In this document: in pieces, positions 17,335 to 27,795 of the stretch | Position numbering within the stretch: position 1 is the stretch's first letter | Layout of the letters: each line of letters starts with the position of its first letter | Assembly: GCF_000014145.1 (NCBI RefSeq) | Contig: NC_008255.1 | Location: 56,001 to 120,000 of the forward strand | Origin: Cytophaga hutchinsonii ATCC 33406 | GTDB lineage: Bacteria > Bacteroidota > Bacteroidia > Cytophagales > Cytophagaceae | Length of the DNA stretch: 64,000 nt | Reading direction: 5' to 3' | Notes under the pieces: generated by a model | What the model saw: only the letters and a program-made list of their open reading frames with translations | The model's database searches: none | What the model was told of the DNA's origin: nothing | Made by a program: the position numbers and the translations under genes

Positions 17335-17339
17335 TAATC

Positions 17340-18266
17340 ATGCAAGTAAATAGTAAAATATATGTTGCCGGCCATAGAGGTATGGTTGGTTCTGCACTGG
17401 TTCGGTTGTTAGAGAAAAAAGGTTTTAAGAATATTATAACCCGAACGTCCAAAGAACTTGACTTAAGAGATCAGCAGCAGGTCAAACTGTTTTTTCAGGC
17501 AGAAAAGCCCGAGTATGTTTTTCTGGCAGCCGCTAAAGTAGGGGGTATTCAGGCAAACAACATTTACCGCGCAGATTTTATCTATGATAATCTTATCATG
17601 GAGGCAAATATCATTCACCAGTCATTTGAGACCAAAGTCAATAAATTATTGTTCTTAGGTTCTTCCTGTATTTATCCTAAAATGGCTCCGCAGCCGTTGC
17701 GTGAAGATGCATTGCTTACCGGCGTGCTGGAACCAACAAATGAACCGTATGCAATTGCTAAGATTGCCGGAATAAAAATGTGTGAAGCATATAAAGATCA
17801 ATATGGCTGCAATTTTATTTCTGCTATGCCAACTAATTTATATGGTCCGAATGACAATTATGATCTGAATAATTCACACGTTTTACCAGCGCTTCTGAGA
17901 AAATTTCATGAAGCAAAAGTAAATGGTACAAAAACGGTAGAAGTTTGGGGCTCAGGCTCCCCGTTGAGAGAGTTTTTGCATGTAGATGATCTGGCAGAAG
18001 CGTGTTTGTTTTTAATGGAAAGCTATAACGACAAAGGCTTCGTAAATATTGGTAGCGGCGTTGATCTAAGCATAAAAGAATTGGCTACTCTCGTAAAAGA
18101 AGTAGTAGGTTTTGAAGGCGAATTGGTATTTGATGCTACCAAGCCAGACGGTACTCCGCGTAAATTGATGGATGTTTCTAAAATTGAAAAGTTAGGCTGG
18201 AAATATAAAATAGGCTTAAAAGAAGGAATAACTTCTGTATATAAAGAAGCGTTTAAAGCAGTATAA
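17340..18266 (+). CDS. fcl: GDP-L-fucose synthase, 308 residues
   Basis: Epimerises and reduces GDP-4-keto-6-deoxymannose to GDP-L-fucose. SDR fold with GHRGMVG at 11-17, active-site serine in LGSSCIYP (108/109), Tyr137 and Lys141 in YAIAK. Full length. It directly follows gmd, so the window encodes the complete two-step route to activated fucose, which the neighbouring glycosyltransferases could add to a surface polysaccharide. Also called wcaG. Confidence 0.97.
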   Translation: MQVNSKIYVAGHRGMVGSALVRLLEKKGFKNIITRTSKELDLRDQQQVKLFFQAEKPEYVFLAAAKVGGIQANNIYRADFIYDNLIMEANIIHQSFETKVNKLLFLGSSCIYPKMAPQPLREDALLTGVLEPTNEPYAIAKIAGIKMCEAYKDQYGCNFISAMPTNLYGPNDNYDLNNSHVLPALLRKFHEAKVNGTKTVEVWGSGSPLREFLHVDDLAEACLFLMESYNDKGFVNIGSGVDLSIKELATLVKEVVGFEGELVFDATKPDGTPRKLMDVSKIEKLGWKYKIGLKEGITSVYKEAFKAV

Positions 18267-18307
18267 ATTAATTTGTTTGTATGTTCATCATGGGTGATAA
18301 ATAGGGA

Positions 18308-19543
18308 ATGAATAAAAAGCACATACTTTATATCACATATGATGGACTTACAGATTTTTTAGGGCAGTCGCAGGTATTGCCGTATATTTTAGGCCTGGAA
18401 GAAAAAGGTTACCGATTCTCTATTTTAAGTTTTGAGAAACCAGAAAAGATTGATTCCAACAAACACATCATTCACGCACTTATTGCCAATAAAAACATTC
18501 AGTGGTATCCGCATACATATCACAAACGTTTTTCCATCCTTGCCACCCTTTGGGATCTGCACATAGGGCTTCGCTTCATTTGCAAGCTTTATAAAAAAGA
18601 TAGATTCGACGGCGTTCATTGCAGAAGTTACATTCCGGCAATCATGGGGCTGCTTTCCAAAAAGATTTATCGTACAGGATTTATTTTTGATATGCGCGGC
18701 TTCTGGGCAGATGAACGGGTTGATGGAGCATTATGGAATCTGAAAAATCCTGTCTTTTATCTGGTCTATAAATTTTTTAAGTGGATTGAAAAAAAATGCC
18801 TGCTTCATGCTGATTATGTGGTTACGTTAACCAATAATAGTTACGAAGAAATGAAAACCTGGAAGTTTGTTACCGGCAATATTAAGTTTAAAATAATTCC
18901 TTGTTGTGCCGATCTGAATATTTTTTCCAGAGGGAAATTAGTGCCCGATGAAATAAAAAGATATGCGGAGAAAATACAGGCAGATGGAAAAACAGTCATA
19001 TCCTATTTAGGATCCATCGGCACCTGGTATATGATCGATGAAATGATCGAGTTTTATCTGTTGTTTAAAGAGGAATTTAATCCTTCTGTATTTTTATTTA
19101 TTACACCTGAAAAAGAATCAGATATTCTTACGGTTGTTCAGCAATACGGCTTAACCAAAGAAGATATTCGTGTTGTTCGGGCAGAACGCAAAGAAGTACC
19201 TTATTATTTAGCACTCAGCAATTATGCGTTGTTTTTCATAAAGCCAACCTACTCCAAAAAAAGCTCTTCGCCTACAAAGCTTGCAGAGATCATGGCTATG
19301 GGTGTTCCTGTAGTTTGTAATGGAAACGTTGGTGATGTAGAAACACAGGTTACTGAAAGTAAAGCCGGCATTGTATTAAAGACATTCAATACAGATGATT
19401 ATAAAGAAACGAGCAAACAGCTTAAAACCAATTTGTCTGCATATTATAAAAAAGAGCACGCATTAGATTTTGTCGAAAATAATTTTTCTCTTAAAAATGG
19501 CGTGCAGTTATATTCTGAAATTTATTCCGAACTGTTTTCATGA
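18308..19543 (+). CDS. Glycosyltransferase, GT4-like, 411 residues
   Basis: Probable GT-B retaining sugar transferase acting at the cytoplasmic face. The N-terminal half begins with the acceptor-side motif ITYDGLTDFLGQSQ; the C-terminal half has the donor-binding region KKSSSPTKLAEIMAMGVPVV, matching the E-x7-E-type region of GT4 enzymes (E at the start of EIMAMG). No membrane segment. It is 42 bases after fcl, and its stop overlaps the methyltransferase start by 4 bases (ATGA), so the two are translationally coupled. The sugar and linkage cannot be read from sequence. Confidence 0.88.
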   Translation: MNKKHILYITYDGLTDFLGQSQVLPYILGLEEKGYRFSILSFEKPEKIDSNKHIIHALIANKNIQWYPHTYHKRFSILATLWDLHIGLRFICKLYKKDRFDGVHCRSYIPAIMGLLSKKIYRTGFIFDMRGFWADERVDGALWNLKNPVFYLVYKFFKWIEKKCLLHADYVVTLTNNSYEEMKTWKFVTGNIKFKIIPCCADLNIFSRGKLVPDEIKRYAEKIQADGKTVISYLGSIGTWYMIDEMIEFYLLFKEEFNPSVFLFITPEKESDILTVVQQYGLTKEDIRVVRAERKEVPYYLALSNYALFFIKPTYSKKSSSPTKLAEIMAMGVPVVCNGNVGDVETQVTESKAGIVLKTFNTDDYKETSKQLKTNLSAYYKKEHALDFVENNFSLKNGVQLYSEIYSELFS

Positions 19544-20439
19544 TACCGTACAACCAATCATCCGTATCAACACTACAAACTAAAGAAAGAAAAATTGATG
19601 TATTTTCTGTTGAAGGAAACGTAGACAATGAAACGGTAAAATCTTTTGGCGAAGAGTGGACGGCGTTTGATTCGTTTAATGAAACTGAAATATATAATGC
19701 CGGCGATAACTATTTTGATATTGTACCGGAAACAATATTAAAGCATATAACAAATGCGCTGGATGTTGGCTGCGGCACAGGGCGTTGGTCTTATTACCTG
19801 TCAGAAAAAGTTGGGTTTATAGAATGCATTGATCCCAGTGAAGCCGTGATTGCGGCATCTTCATTGCTGTCCGGTAAGAATAACATCCGTATTTCAAAGG
19901 CAGGTGTTGACAACATTCCATTTGCTGATGGTACATTTGATTTTGTTTTTAGTCTTGGTGTTTTGCACCATGTGCCTGATACAAAAAAAGCTGTACATGC
20001 CTGTGTTCAGAAGTTGAAAATGAATGGACATATATTGTTATATCTCTATTACAATCTGGAAAATCGCGGGCTTATTTTTAAAACACTTTTTCATTTGTCA
20101 AATTCGCTGCGCTGGATGGTAAGCAAACTACCCGGAGCAATTAAGCGGTTCGTTTGCGATTTGCTTGCTATAGTAATTTACATGCCTTTTGTTATCGTAT
20201 CCCGTATACTGATCAAGTTGAATCTGGCAGCTTCAGTTGTTTCCCGTGTGCCCTTGTCGTGGTATGCAGATAAATCATTCAATATAATCCGTAATGATTC
20301 ATTAGATCGCTTTGGTACGCCATTGGAACAACGGTTTTCAAAGCAGCAAATTACAGACATGCTTATACACGCAGGCTGTACAGATATTGTGTTTGCTGAT
20401 AATGCACCATTTTGGAGAGTAATCGCTAAAAAGAAATGA
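19540..20439 (+). CDS. Class I SAM-dependent methyltransferase, 299 residues
   Basis: Methyltransferase with the Rossmann motif I ALDVGCGTGRW at about residues 70-80 and the following DPSEAV; FSLGVLHHVPD marks motif III/IV of the Methyltransf_11 group. The C-terminal part contains a hydrophobic stretch (LLAIVIYMPFVIVSRILIKL) that may touch the membrane, as in enzymes acting on lipid-linked glycans. Overlaps the genes on both sides by 4 bases. In this context it probably methylates a sugar of the growing polysaccharide; the target is inference. Confidence 0.88.
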   Translation: MIPYNQSSVSTLQTKERKIDVFSVEGNVDNETVKSFGEEWTAFDSFNETEIYNAGDNYFDIVPETILKHITNALDVGCGTGRWSYYLSEKVGFIECIDPSEAVIAASSLLSGKNNIRISKAGVDNIPFADGTFDFVFSLGVLHHVPDTKKAVHACVQKLKMNGHILLYLYYNLENRGLIFKTLFHLSNSLRWMVSKLPGAIKRFVCDLLAIVIYMPFVIVSRILIKLNLAASVVSRVPLSWYADKSFNIIRNDSLDRFGTPLEQRFSKQQITDMLIHAGCTDIVFADNAPFWRVIAKKK

Positions 20440-21521
20440 AACAAAAGCGCATCGTTGTAATCTGTCCGCATCCTGAAGGGGTTGCTCCCGGTCAGCGCTT
20501 GAAATACGAACAATATTTTACGCATTTCAGAAACAACGGCATAGAAGTAGATGTGAAACCGTTTATGTCAGATCGGTTTTGGAATATCGTATATAAAAAA
20601 GGACATATCCTTGAAAAAATATTCTGGACACTGTACGGATACTTAAAAAGAATATGCCTGATTCCCCTTCTGCCGTTTTATGATGGTGTATACATATTCC
20701 TGAATGTTACACCCTTTGGAAAACCGCTTCTGGAAAGGATGTATATATGGATGAATCCGAACATAATTTATGATATTGACGACCTGGTTTTTTTAGGCAA
20801 TACAACAAAAGTGAACAGATGGGTGTCACTATTAAAAAGGCCTGAAAAATACACATTTCTGATGCAGCGTGCGAAGCATGTAATTGTTTGTACACCCTAT
20901 CTGGAAGCGTTTGTAAGGAAGTATAACAACAATGTTGATGATATCTCTTCAACAATAAATACAGAAGTGTATCTTCCCGTAAATACTTATACTAATGAAA
21001 AAACCTTGACAATAGGTTGGTCGGGCAGCCACAGCACATTGAAATATTTTTTCCTGTTAAAAGATATATTAATCGAATTACGGGAAAAACACACATTCAA
21101 CATTCTTGTTTTTGGTGTGCATACATGCGAAGATACCGGTTTGCAGATTGAGGTTGTTCCGTTTAGTGAACAGGCAGAAGTTGCGACACTGCAGCGCATT
21201 GATATAGGTGTTTATCCGCTTCCGTTAGATGAGCAATGGGTTTATGGGAAAAGCGGATTGAAGGCACTTCAATATATGGCCTTGGGAATTCCAACAATAG
21301 CTACAGGCATAGCCGCCAATTTAAGGGTTATTGAGAATCGTAAAACAGGGATGCTGGTTAAAACAAAAGAAGAATGGCTAAACGGACTTGAGACGTTATT
21401 GACCGATGCATCGTTAAGAAGAGAACTTGGACTGGCTGCCAGAAAAAAAGTAGCTGATACATTTTCTATCGAAGCCAATAAGGATAAGTATCTAAAGATT
21501 GTAGTATCAATTGTCCGCTGA
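20436..21521 (+). CDS. Glycosyltransferase, GT-B fold, 361 residues
   Basis: The N-terminus (VVICPHPEGVAPGQRLKYEQ) and the C-terminal donor motif YGKSGLKALQYMALGIPTIA place it among GT4/Glyco_trans_1_4-like enzymes. A central YDIDDLVFLGN motif is typical of glycosyltransferases from polysaccharide clusters. Start overlaps the methyltransferase stop by 4 bases. Its last 15 bases overlap the end of a convergent membrane-protein gene. It closes the rightward block asnB-gmd-fcl-GT-MT-GT. Donor and acceptor are unknown. Confidence 0.88.
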   Translation: MKQKRIVVICPHPEGVAPGQRLKYEQYFTHFRNNGIEVDVKPFMSDRFWNIVYKKGHILEKIFWTLYGYLKRICLIPLLPFYDGVYIFLNVTPFGKPLLERMYIWMNPNIIYDIDDLVFLGNTTKVNRWVSLLKRPEKYTFLMQRAKHVIVCTPYLEAFVRKYNNNVDDISSTINTEVYLPVNTYTNEKTLTIGWSGSHSTLKYFFLLKDILIELREKHTFNILVFGVHTCEDTGLQIEVVPFSEQAEVATLQRIDIGVYPLPLDEQWVYGKSGLKALQYMALGIPTIATGIAANLRVIENRKTGMLVKTKEEWLNGLETLLTDASLRRELGLAARKKVADTFSIEANKDKYLKIVVSIVR

Positions 21522-22913
21522 AAAAACCTTTCTCTTTTTAAATTTTTTCTTATCATTCGGTTCCTGCAGATAATACAACAGCAGGATGCCAACAATATAA
21601 AACGGGTAGCCTTGAATTTTATAGCGCACTAAACTGCCAAAGTTGTATGTTGTTACGCCAACCAAAAAGGAAAACAACAAGCCAAACAAAAGGAAAAACT
21701 GCAGATTGATATCCTTCGATAAAACAGTAAGCGTGTTTTTTAATCTCCTTTTATAAAAAAGCCGGATGGTAATAAACAGTACGAAGGAAGATTCAATAGC
21801 AGATAAAAACATAATCGGATTTCTGGACTCCCATAAATAAGGCCGGAATAAGGATACATTAATGCCGGCCGGCAATTTCAGTACGTAGCTCATAAGGTTA
21901 TCATCCATTTCGCCCAGATCATATGTAGACCCTTGCGACCTCAGCGATACAGAGTGCAGGTAGTCACGCTGTATCTTTGCTGTCTGCATGATTTTTTCGC
22001 TCGAAAAACGTTCCTTTTGTGCGCCTAATTGTGTCACCAAAACATAACTGATCACCAAGCTGAAAACAATAATGAATGGAGCAATCAGGGCTCTTAAAAA
22101 AACATTTTGAATATTTTTTTTGTATTGCTGCGTAACCATAAAGGAAAAGCATGGAGCATAAGCAAGCAGTATATACAGTTTTATGGTAAGTATAATATAG
22201 CCTGTCAGTAATATATAAATCACATAGGTGGGCTTGAATTTATTATTAATAAAAACCTGGTAAAGGTAATAGTGAATGAGACATAAGGATGAAAAGCAAA
22301 TAGTATCCTTCAGGATAGCGCTTCCCCACACAATTAAACTTGGCGCAAAAAAGAATCCCCAGGTAATAAATTTTTTATGATCAGGATATATGGTAAACAA
22401 TAAATATACAAGTTTCCAGATGCACCAGAAAGAAATGTAACTATACAGAAAAGTTGTAACCAGATAGGAGTTAAAGGTGAAAAAATTAAGAAAGGAAGTG
22501 ATTTTCAGAATGATCCGGGTGTCCGCAGCATTCATGTAATTCATACCGGTAAAAAGATTTTTAAGTTCTGTGTCGTCACCTGAAGGACTGTAAAAATAAA
22601 TTCTGAAAAAATATTCAGGGTTTTCTAAGATGAGGTTGGTAAGTATGCGGCCTTCGTTGTAATACGTGCCGATGTCTCCGCCCTGGTAATAAAAATTAAA
22701 TATAAGGGTTACAAACAGCCCTCCGAATATTTTCAGTGATAAACCTTTATAAATTGTTTTTTGAATGGTTTGATCTTTATAGATCAATTCTACAAGGATA
22801 CGGGTAGCAACAAAAAAAAGGAAAATATAGACAGGGAGTAAAATGTATTCGTAGGAACTGATTAAATTCTTGCTGATGGAAAGTTCGTACGCCGACAGTT
22901 TTTGAAAACCCAT
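21507..22913 (-). CDS. Polytopic membrane protein, 468 residues, polysaccharide-related by context
   Basis: About ten hydrophobic segments spread over the whole length and a basic tail (KKKFKKRK). I find no clear family signature. A long loop at about 80-130 (YYQGGDIGTYYNEGR ... SPSGDDTEL) and another at 300-350 would be periplasmic in a Wzy-type polymerase, which is one possible identity; another is a general sugar-transfer membrane protein. It faces the glycosyltransferase cluster, overlapping its last gene by 15 bases, and is divergent from the Lrp gene. The function is not established. Confidence 0.72.
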   Translation of the reverse strand: MGFQKLSAYELSISKNLISSYEYILLPVYIFLFFVATRILVELIYKDQTIQKTIYKGLSLKIFGGLFVTLIFNFYYQGGDIGTYYNEGRILTNLILENPEYFFRIYFYSPSGDDTELKNLFTGMNYMNAADTRIILKITSFLNFFTFNSYLVTTFLYSYISFWCIWKLVYLLFTIYPDHKKFITWGFFFAPSLIVWGSAILKDTICFSSLCLIHYYLYQVFINNKFKPTYVIYILLTGYIILTIKLYILLAYAPCFSFMVTQQYKKNIQNVFLRALIAPFIIVFSLVISYVLVTQLGAQKERFSSEKIMQTAKIQRDYLHSVSLRSQGSTYDLGEMDDNLMSYVLKLPAGINVSLFRPYLWESRNPIMFLSAIESSFVLFITIRLFYKRRLKNTLTVLSKDINLQFFLLFGLLFSFLVGVTTYNFGSLVRYKIQGYPFYIVGILLLYYLQEPNDKKKFKKRKVFSADN

Positions 22914-22988
22914 TATTTAAGGAGGATACCTATTAATATTCTTGAAATTAACGAATAAATTGTATCTTGGACAATAAAACTACCGACA

Positions 22989-23456
22989 ATGAGCATTAAA
23001 TTAGATTCCATTGACAAGAACATCCTGGAAATTCTGCAAGCGAATGCTAAAATTACCAATTCGCAGCTTGCTACAGAAATTGGTTTGTCTCCTGCTCCAA
23101 CACTTGAGAGAGTGCGGAAACTGGAAAATCTGGGTATAATTAAAAGCTACCATGCGGAAGTAGAAAGAGAATTGTTAGGAATCGGAACAGCGGTATTTGT
23201 TTCAGTATCCTTGTCAGGGCATAAGAAGCACCAGATCATGTCTTTTGTAAATCAGATGAACGCTATTCCGGAAGTTGTGGAATGTCATCACATAACCGGC
23301 TCAGGAGATTTTTTGCTGAAAATTTTAGCTAAAGACATAAATTCATATCAGAAACTAATTCTGGATAAATTGGTTGATATTGAAGAGATAGGGAACATGC
23401 AATCCATGATCATTCTTTCAACATACAAGGATTCTAAAGTTATGCCTATTTCTTAG
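22989..23456 (+). CDS. Lrp/AsnC-family transcriptional regulator, 155 residues
   Basis: N-terminal winged helix (LDSIDKNILEILQANAKITN ... LSPAPTLERVRKLE, about residues 4-60) followed by an alpha-beta RAM/ligand domain (residues 65-150) with HHITGSGDFLLKI, the usual amino-acid-sensing turn. Length is normal. These proteins form octamers and respond to amino acids. Upstream, TTG and a near-consensus TATCTTGG are 18 bases apart and could be its promoter. Its 3' end overlaps the convergent TPR gene by 11 bases. Regulated genes are unknown. Confidence 0.94.
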   Translation: MSIKLDSIDKNILEILQANAKITNSQLATEIGLSPAPTLERVRKLENLGIIKSYHAEVERELLGIGTAVFVSVSLSGHKKHQIMSFVNQMNAIPEVVECHHITGSGDFLLKILAKDINSYQKLILDKLVDIEEIGNMQSMIILSTYKDSKVMPIS

Positions 23457-24783
23457 GCTGCTTAAGGCGTTCCAGACCTGCTTCAGAATTAGCTGTAATT
23501 TCTTTGATTGTAGACGCGTATGATTTTTCGTCTAGTTTTTTAACACGTTTTATCGCATCCTTATAAAACGATTCAGCCCGCTTCGTGTTTTGCTGTTTTT
23601 CATATACAGAAGCCAATTGATAGGATGCATACGAATAGTTGTAAACCGCACTGTTATCCTGCTTATCTTCACCTAAATCAATTACTTTCAAAAAGAACTT
23701 TTCTGCTTCTGAATAATTCTGCGATTTAACTTCAATCATCCCTAAATAATAATAAGCAGATAATGAATATCCCATTTTATTCATGTTGCCGGACTCTGCA
23801 AAGGCTGCGGTTTTAAGTAAATAAAATTTAGATTTTTCCAGATCACTTTTTTCATATAATATGCGGCCTAAAAAATACGCCGCATATCTTCCGGTATTTA
23901 CTTCATAGCCGGGCATTTCAATATTTACTTTATAATTAATATCGTAGCAGATTTTTTCACACTGAGCATAATATCCTAACTCGAAGGATAGACGTGCATA
24001 CACCCGTTGAAAATAAGGATTGTCAGGAAAGTTTTCTGACAGGTATTTTGCATACGGATACGCCGCTCTGGAATTATTTTCTTCATTGGTATAGATTCTC
24101 AATAAAAAATACTGTGCCTCTATACGCGTATAAAAAGCGTTAGTGGCACATTCTTTTAATTGCGCCAGCCCTACAGCCTTATCTCCTTTTGGAAAAAGTC
24201 CAACCAATGGTTTTAGTAATGGATATTCTTCTTTTATCCATTCTGCATAATAATTGAAAATAGATTCGCCAAATAGAAATTCGGGATTCAGATCACCTTT
24301 GCCTTTTGTATACGTTAAGTAGTGCAGCGCACTCTTGCCTGCAAAGGCAGCTTTTACATATCCTTTATTTTCAGAAAAATACCGTCCTTTAAATCCATGC
24401 GCAGCACAAAGGAAAAAGGCCGCTTCCACATTTTGATCGTCTGCTTTGAATTGCTCTTCGCCTTTTTCAATTGTCTGATCTATGTAGTAAAGAAACTCTT
24501 TTTCGTAGGCATTGGTGTAATCATTGTTGTCAATATAAGGCATCATCTTCCACCAGTTACTCAATGCCATTAAGAAATAAGGCATCGGGTGATTGGGGTG
24601 CTGGCTTTTCAGATATAAAAAATAACCTTCCGCTTTTTCAAATTTGAAATTATATAAATCATTGACAGCATCTGTTCCTTCTATCTGTACAGCCTTGTCT
24701 GAAAGCAGCATGGTTGTATCTGCCTGACCAAGGCAAATAAAGTTTAAAAGAAATAATATAAATACTATCGGTGTTTTTTTCAT
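23446..24783 (-). CDS. Exported TPR-repeat protein, 445 residues
   Basis: Signal peptide MKKTPIVFILFLLNFICLGQ, then a helical-repeat protein. Clear TPR-like units lie in the second half: YYLGMIEVKSQNYSEAEKFF and YQLASVYEKQQNTKRAESFY each show the small-large hydrophobic pattern W/Y..G......A....A. The first half (FEKAEGYFLYLKSQHPNHPM) is a diverged repeat too. It probably acts as a periplasmic or outer-membrane scaffold. Transcribed divergently from the M42 peptidase gene. No enzymatic motif seen. Confidence 0.85.
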   Translation of the reverse strand: MKKTPIVFILFLLNFICLGQADTTMLLSDKAVQIEGTDAVNDLYNFKFEKAEGYFLYLKSQHPNHPMPYFLMALSNWWKMMPYIDNNDYTNAYEKEFLYYIDQTIEKGEEQFKADDQNVEAAFFLCAAHGFKGRYFSENKGYVKAAFAGKSALHYLTYTKGKGDLNPEFLFGESIFNYYAEWIKEEYPLLKPLVGLFPKGDKAVGLAQLKECATNAFYTRIEAQYFLLRIYTNEENNSRAAYPYAKYLSENFPDNPYFQRVYARLSFELGYYAQCEKICYDINYKVNIEMPGYEVNTGRYAAYFLGRILYEKSDLEKSKFYLLKTAAFAESGNMNKMGYSLSAYYYLGMIEVKSQNYSEAEKFFLKVIDLGEDKQDNSAVYNYSYASYQLASVYEKQQNTKRAESFYKDAIKRVKKLDEKSYASTIKEITANSEAGLERLKQPKK

Positions 24784-24862
24784 TTTATCCTGTAGCTATT
24801 CGCAATCAAAGTATAATTTTAACGAAAACTATTGTAAGTTTATTCAATCTACTACATTTTAA

Positions 24863-25774
<912 letters not shown>

Positions 25775-25775
25775 A

Positions 25776-25867
25776 GCTGAAAGCGAAAGGCTAAACGCTT
25801 AAAATGGCACATTGGATTTTACAACGAAGCCTTTTACCTTAGGCGTTAAGCTTTTTGCCTTCAATGC
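25776..25867. repeat. Heptad-period intergenic repeat, locus 1 (two opposed arms)
   Basis: Left arm, four exact 7-base units from 25776: GCTGAAA, GCGAAAG, GCTAAAC, GCTTAAA. Right arm, opposite orientation, 25831-25858: CTTTTAC, CTTAGGC, GTTAAGC, TTTTTGC, then a looser CTTCAATGC. The arms can pair imperfectly across a 27-base spacer. It begins 1 base after the M42 stop codon. Confidence 0.85.
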
Positions 25868-25924
25868 TTACCCTTTCACCGAAAAAGCGTATTTTTGTTC
25901 CTTCAAATAAAATTAAGTCCCCTT

Positions 25925-26497
25925 ATGTTGAATATTGTCTTATTTGGCCCTCCCGGAGCAGGTAAAGGAACACAAAGTGAAAAATTAATTGCTAAATATA
26001 AATTAGCACATTTATCTACAGGAGATATTTTTCGCGATCACATTTCCCGTAAAACAGAACTTGGCGTAAAAGTTAAGGAATACATAGACAATGGTTTGCT
26101 GGTGCCGGATGAAGTAACGGTAGGCATCTTAAAAGCGGCTATTGAATCTAATGCAGGTGCAACAGGTTTTATCTTTGATGGTTTTCCAAGAACGGTGCAT
26201 CAGGCAGAAGTATTGGATAATATGCTTGCAACACTGCAAACAAAAATCCATGCTGTTGTTGCGCTGGATGTGAATGAAGAAGAACTGAAAAAACGTATTG
26301 AGATCCGCAAGCAGACTTCGGGTCGTGCAGATGATGATGCAGAAAAAGTATTAAAGCGCATCGACGAATATTTCAATAAAACCGTTCACGTACTTCCGTA
26401 TTATGAAGCGCAAGGTAAAGCAGTGAAAGTGCAGGGTATCGGAGAGATTGAAACAATCTTCACTGAAATCTGCAACGCTGTAGATGCAGCAAAATAA
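25925..26497 (+). CDS. adk: Adenylate kinase, 190 residues
   Basis: Interconverts ATP + AMP and 2 ADP. P-loop GPPGAGKGTQ near residue 8, AMP-binding STGDIFRDHI and DGFPRTVHQAE, and a short lid (RKQTSGRADDDAEKVLKRID) without zinc cysteines. I choose the ATG at 25925 (MLNIVLFGPPG), 10 codons inside the longest frame, because adenylate kinases begin within a few residues of the first beta strand. 190 residues is normal for the short-lid type. A long perfect terminator follows, separating it from obg. Confidence 0.97.
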   Translation: MLNIVLFGPPGAGKGTQSEKLIAKYKLAHLSTGDIFRDHISRKTELGVKVKEYIDNGLLVPDEVTVGILKAAIESNAGATGFIFDGFPRTVHQAEVLDNMLATLQTKIHAVVALDVNEEELKKRIEIRKQTSGRADDDAEKVLKRIDEYFNKTVHVLPYYEAQGKAVKVQGIGEIETIFTEICNAVDAAK

Positions 26498-26505
26498 TCC
26501 ATACC

Positions 26506-26549
26506 ACACCGTTTTATTTCACATTCTATTGAAATAAAACGGTGTTTTC
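26506..26549 (+). terminator. Terminator of adk
   Basis: Perfect 16-bp stem, 26506-26521 with 26530-26545, loop of 8 bases, then a short T-run. It begins 8 bases after the stop codon. Confidence 0.9.
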
Positions 26550-26654
26550 TATACCATTCAATCTCCGTGTAATATATGCAGAGCGGGCCGTATTGAATTT
26601 GAATGGCATTCTGCAAAGCAGACCATTTTGTAAAAAAATATAATTTCATCGGGC

Positions 26655-26682
26655 GTTAAGCTTTCCGCTTTCCGCTTTAAGC
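26655..26682. repeat. Heptad-period repeat, locus 2 (single arm before obg)
   Basis: Four exact 7-base units: GTTAAGC, TTTCCGC, TTTCCGC, TTTAAGC. It ends 9 bases before the obg GTG start. No second arm is visible between it and the adk terminator. Confidence 0.8.
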
Positions 26683-26691
26683 AAAAAATAA

Positions 26692-27705
26692 GTGGCTTCT
26701 TCCAACTTTATAGATTACGTAAAAGTATGCTGCCGCTCCGGTAAAGGAGGCGCTGGCGCCGTTCATTTCCGCAAGGAGAAACACACGCCCCTTGGTGGTC
26801 CGGATGGCGGAAACGGCGGGCGTGGAGGACATATTATATTAAGAGGTAATGTTCAGTTATGGACGTTGCTGCACTTGAAATATACCAAACACATCATGGC
26901 CGAAGACGGAGAGCGCGGTGGTACAAACCGGGCATCAGGTGCGCAAGGTAAAGATCAGATTGTAGAAGTACCGCTTGGTACTATTGCACGCGATCCTGAA
27001 ACGGGAGAAAAAATTGCAGAGATCACCGAAGACGGACAGGAAATCATTCTGATTCCCGCAGGTAGAGGCGGATTAGGAAACGAGCAATTCAAAACATCTA
27101 CCAATCAGGCTCCGCACTATGCACAACCAGGTGAGCCAGGTATAGAAGCCTGGGTAATACTTGAATTGAAAGTGCTGGCAGATGTTGGTTTGGTAGGCTT
27201 CCCGAATGCCGGAAAATCTACGTTGTTGTCAAAAGTTTCTGCTGCAAAGCCGGAGATTGCAGATTATGCTTTTACAACGCTGGCGCCAAATCTGGGTGTG
27301 GTAAAATACCGCGACTACCGTTCATTTATCATGGCCGATATTCCGGGAATTATTGAAGGTGCTGCGGAAGGAAAAGGTTTGGGAATCCGCTTCCTGAGAC
27401 ACATCGAACGCAATTCAATCTTATTGTTTTTAATAGCTGCCGATTCAAAAGATATTCGTGCAGAGTATGAAATATTATTGAACGAACTTCAAAAATACAA
27501 TCCGGAGTTGCTTCATAAAGATCGGATTCTAGCAATTTCTAAATCAGATATGCTTGATGATGAATTAAAAGCTGAACTGAAAAAAGAACTTCCTAAAGGT
27601 GTTGAGACAGTATTTTTCTCTTCATACTTAAACCAGGGGCTAACGGAACTGAAGGATTTATTATGGACAACCATGAATAAACCTAAAAGCGACTTTATGG
27701 AATAG
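26692..27705 (+). CDS. obg: Obg/CgtA GTPase, 337 residues
   Basis: Ribosome-associated GTPase needed for late 50S assembly and stress control. The glycine-rich Obg domain spans about residues 1-160 ([20 protein letters not shown]), the G domain begins with P-loop GFPNAGKST at 169-177 and switch II DIPGI at 216-220. The frame starts with GTG at 26692, fixed by the conserved start [17 protein letters not shown]. The variable C-terminal OCT domain is absent, as in many bacteria. A heptad-repeat arm sits directly upstream and may be part of its leader. Confidence 0.96.
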   Translation: MASSNFIDYVKVCCRSGKGGAGAVHFRKEKHTPLGGPDGGNGGRGGHIILRGNVQLWTLLHLKYTKHIMAEDGERGGTNRASGAQGKDQIVEVPLGTIARDPETGEKIAEITEDGQEIILIPAGRGGLGNEQFKTSTNQAPHYAQPGEPGIEAWVILELKVLADVGLVGFPNAGKSTLLSKVSAAKPEIADYAFTTLAPNLGVVKYRDYRSFIMADIPGIIEGAAEGKGLGIRFLRHIERNSILLFLIAADSKDIRAEYEILLNELQKYNPELLHKDRILAISKSDMLDDELKAELKKELPKGVETVFFSSYLNQGLTELKDLLWTTMNKPKSDFME

Positions 27706-27760
27706 AACTTAATTAAATAGCGCGGTGTCATATTGTCAGAAAAACAGCTTGGCAAACTTA

Positions 27761-27781
27761 TTGACAACCCCTATTTGTCAA
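27761..27781. promoter_or_regulatory. Inverted repeat TTGACAA-N7-TTGTCAA before grpE
   Basis: Perfect 7-bp arms at 27761-27767 and 27775-27781, 15 bases before the grpE ATG. It differs from the CIRCE element (TTAGCACTC-N9-GAGTGCTAA) but has a similar shape and is placed where a heat-shock repressor could act. Binding is inference. Confidence 0.4.
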
Positions 27782-27795
27782 ATCATATCATACTT

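Noticed and set aside
25776..25867. Heptad repeat as an ordinary rho-independent terminator
   Set aside because: Arms are long, imperfect, lack a T-tract at the end and recur with exact 7-base register at loci that lie inside operons such as thrABC.
27761..27781. CIRCE element before grpE
   Set aside because: The arms TTGACAA/TTGTCAA do not match TTAGCACTC/GAGTGCTAA; kept only as an unnamed inverted repeat.
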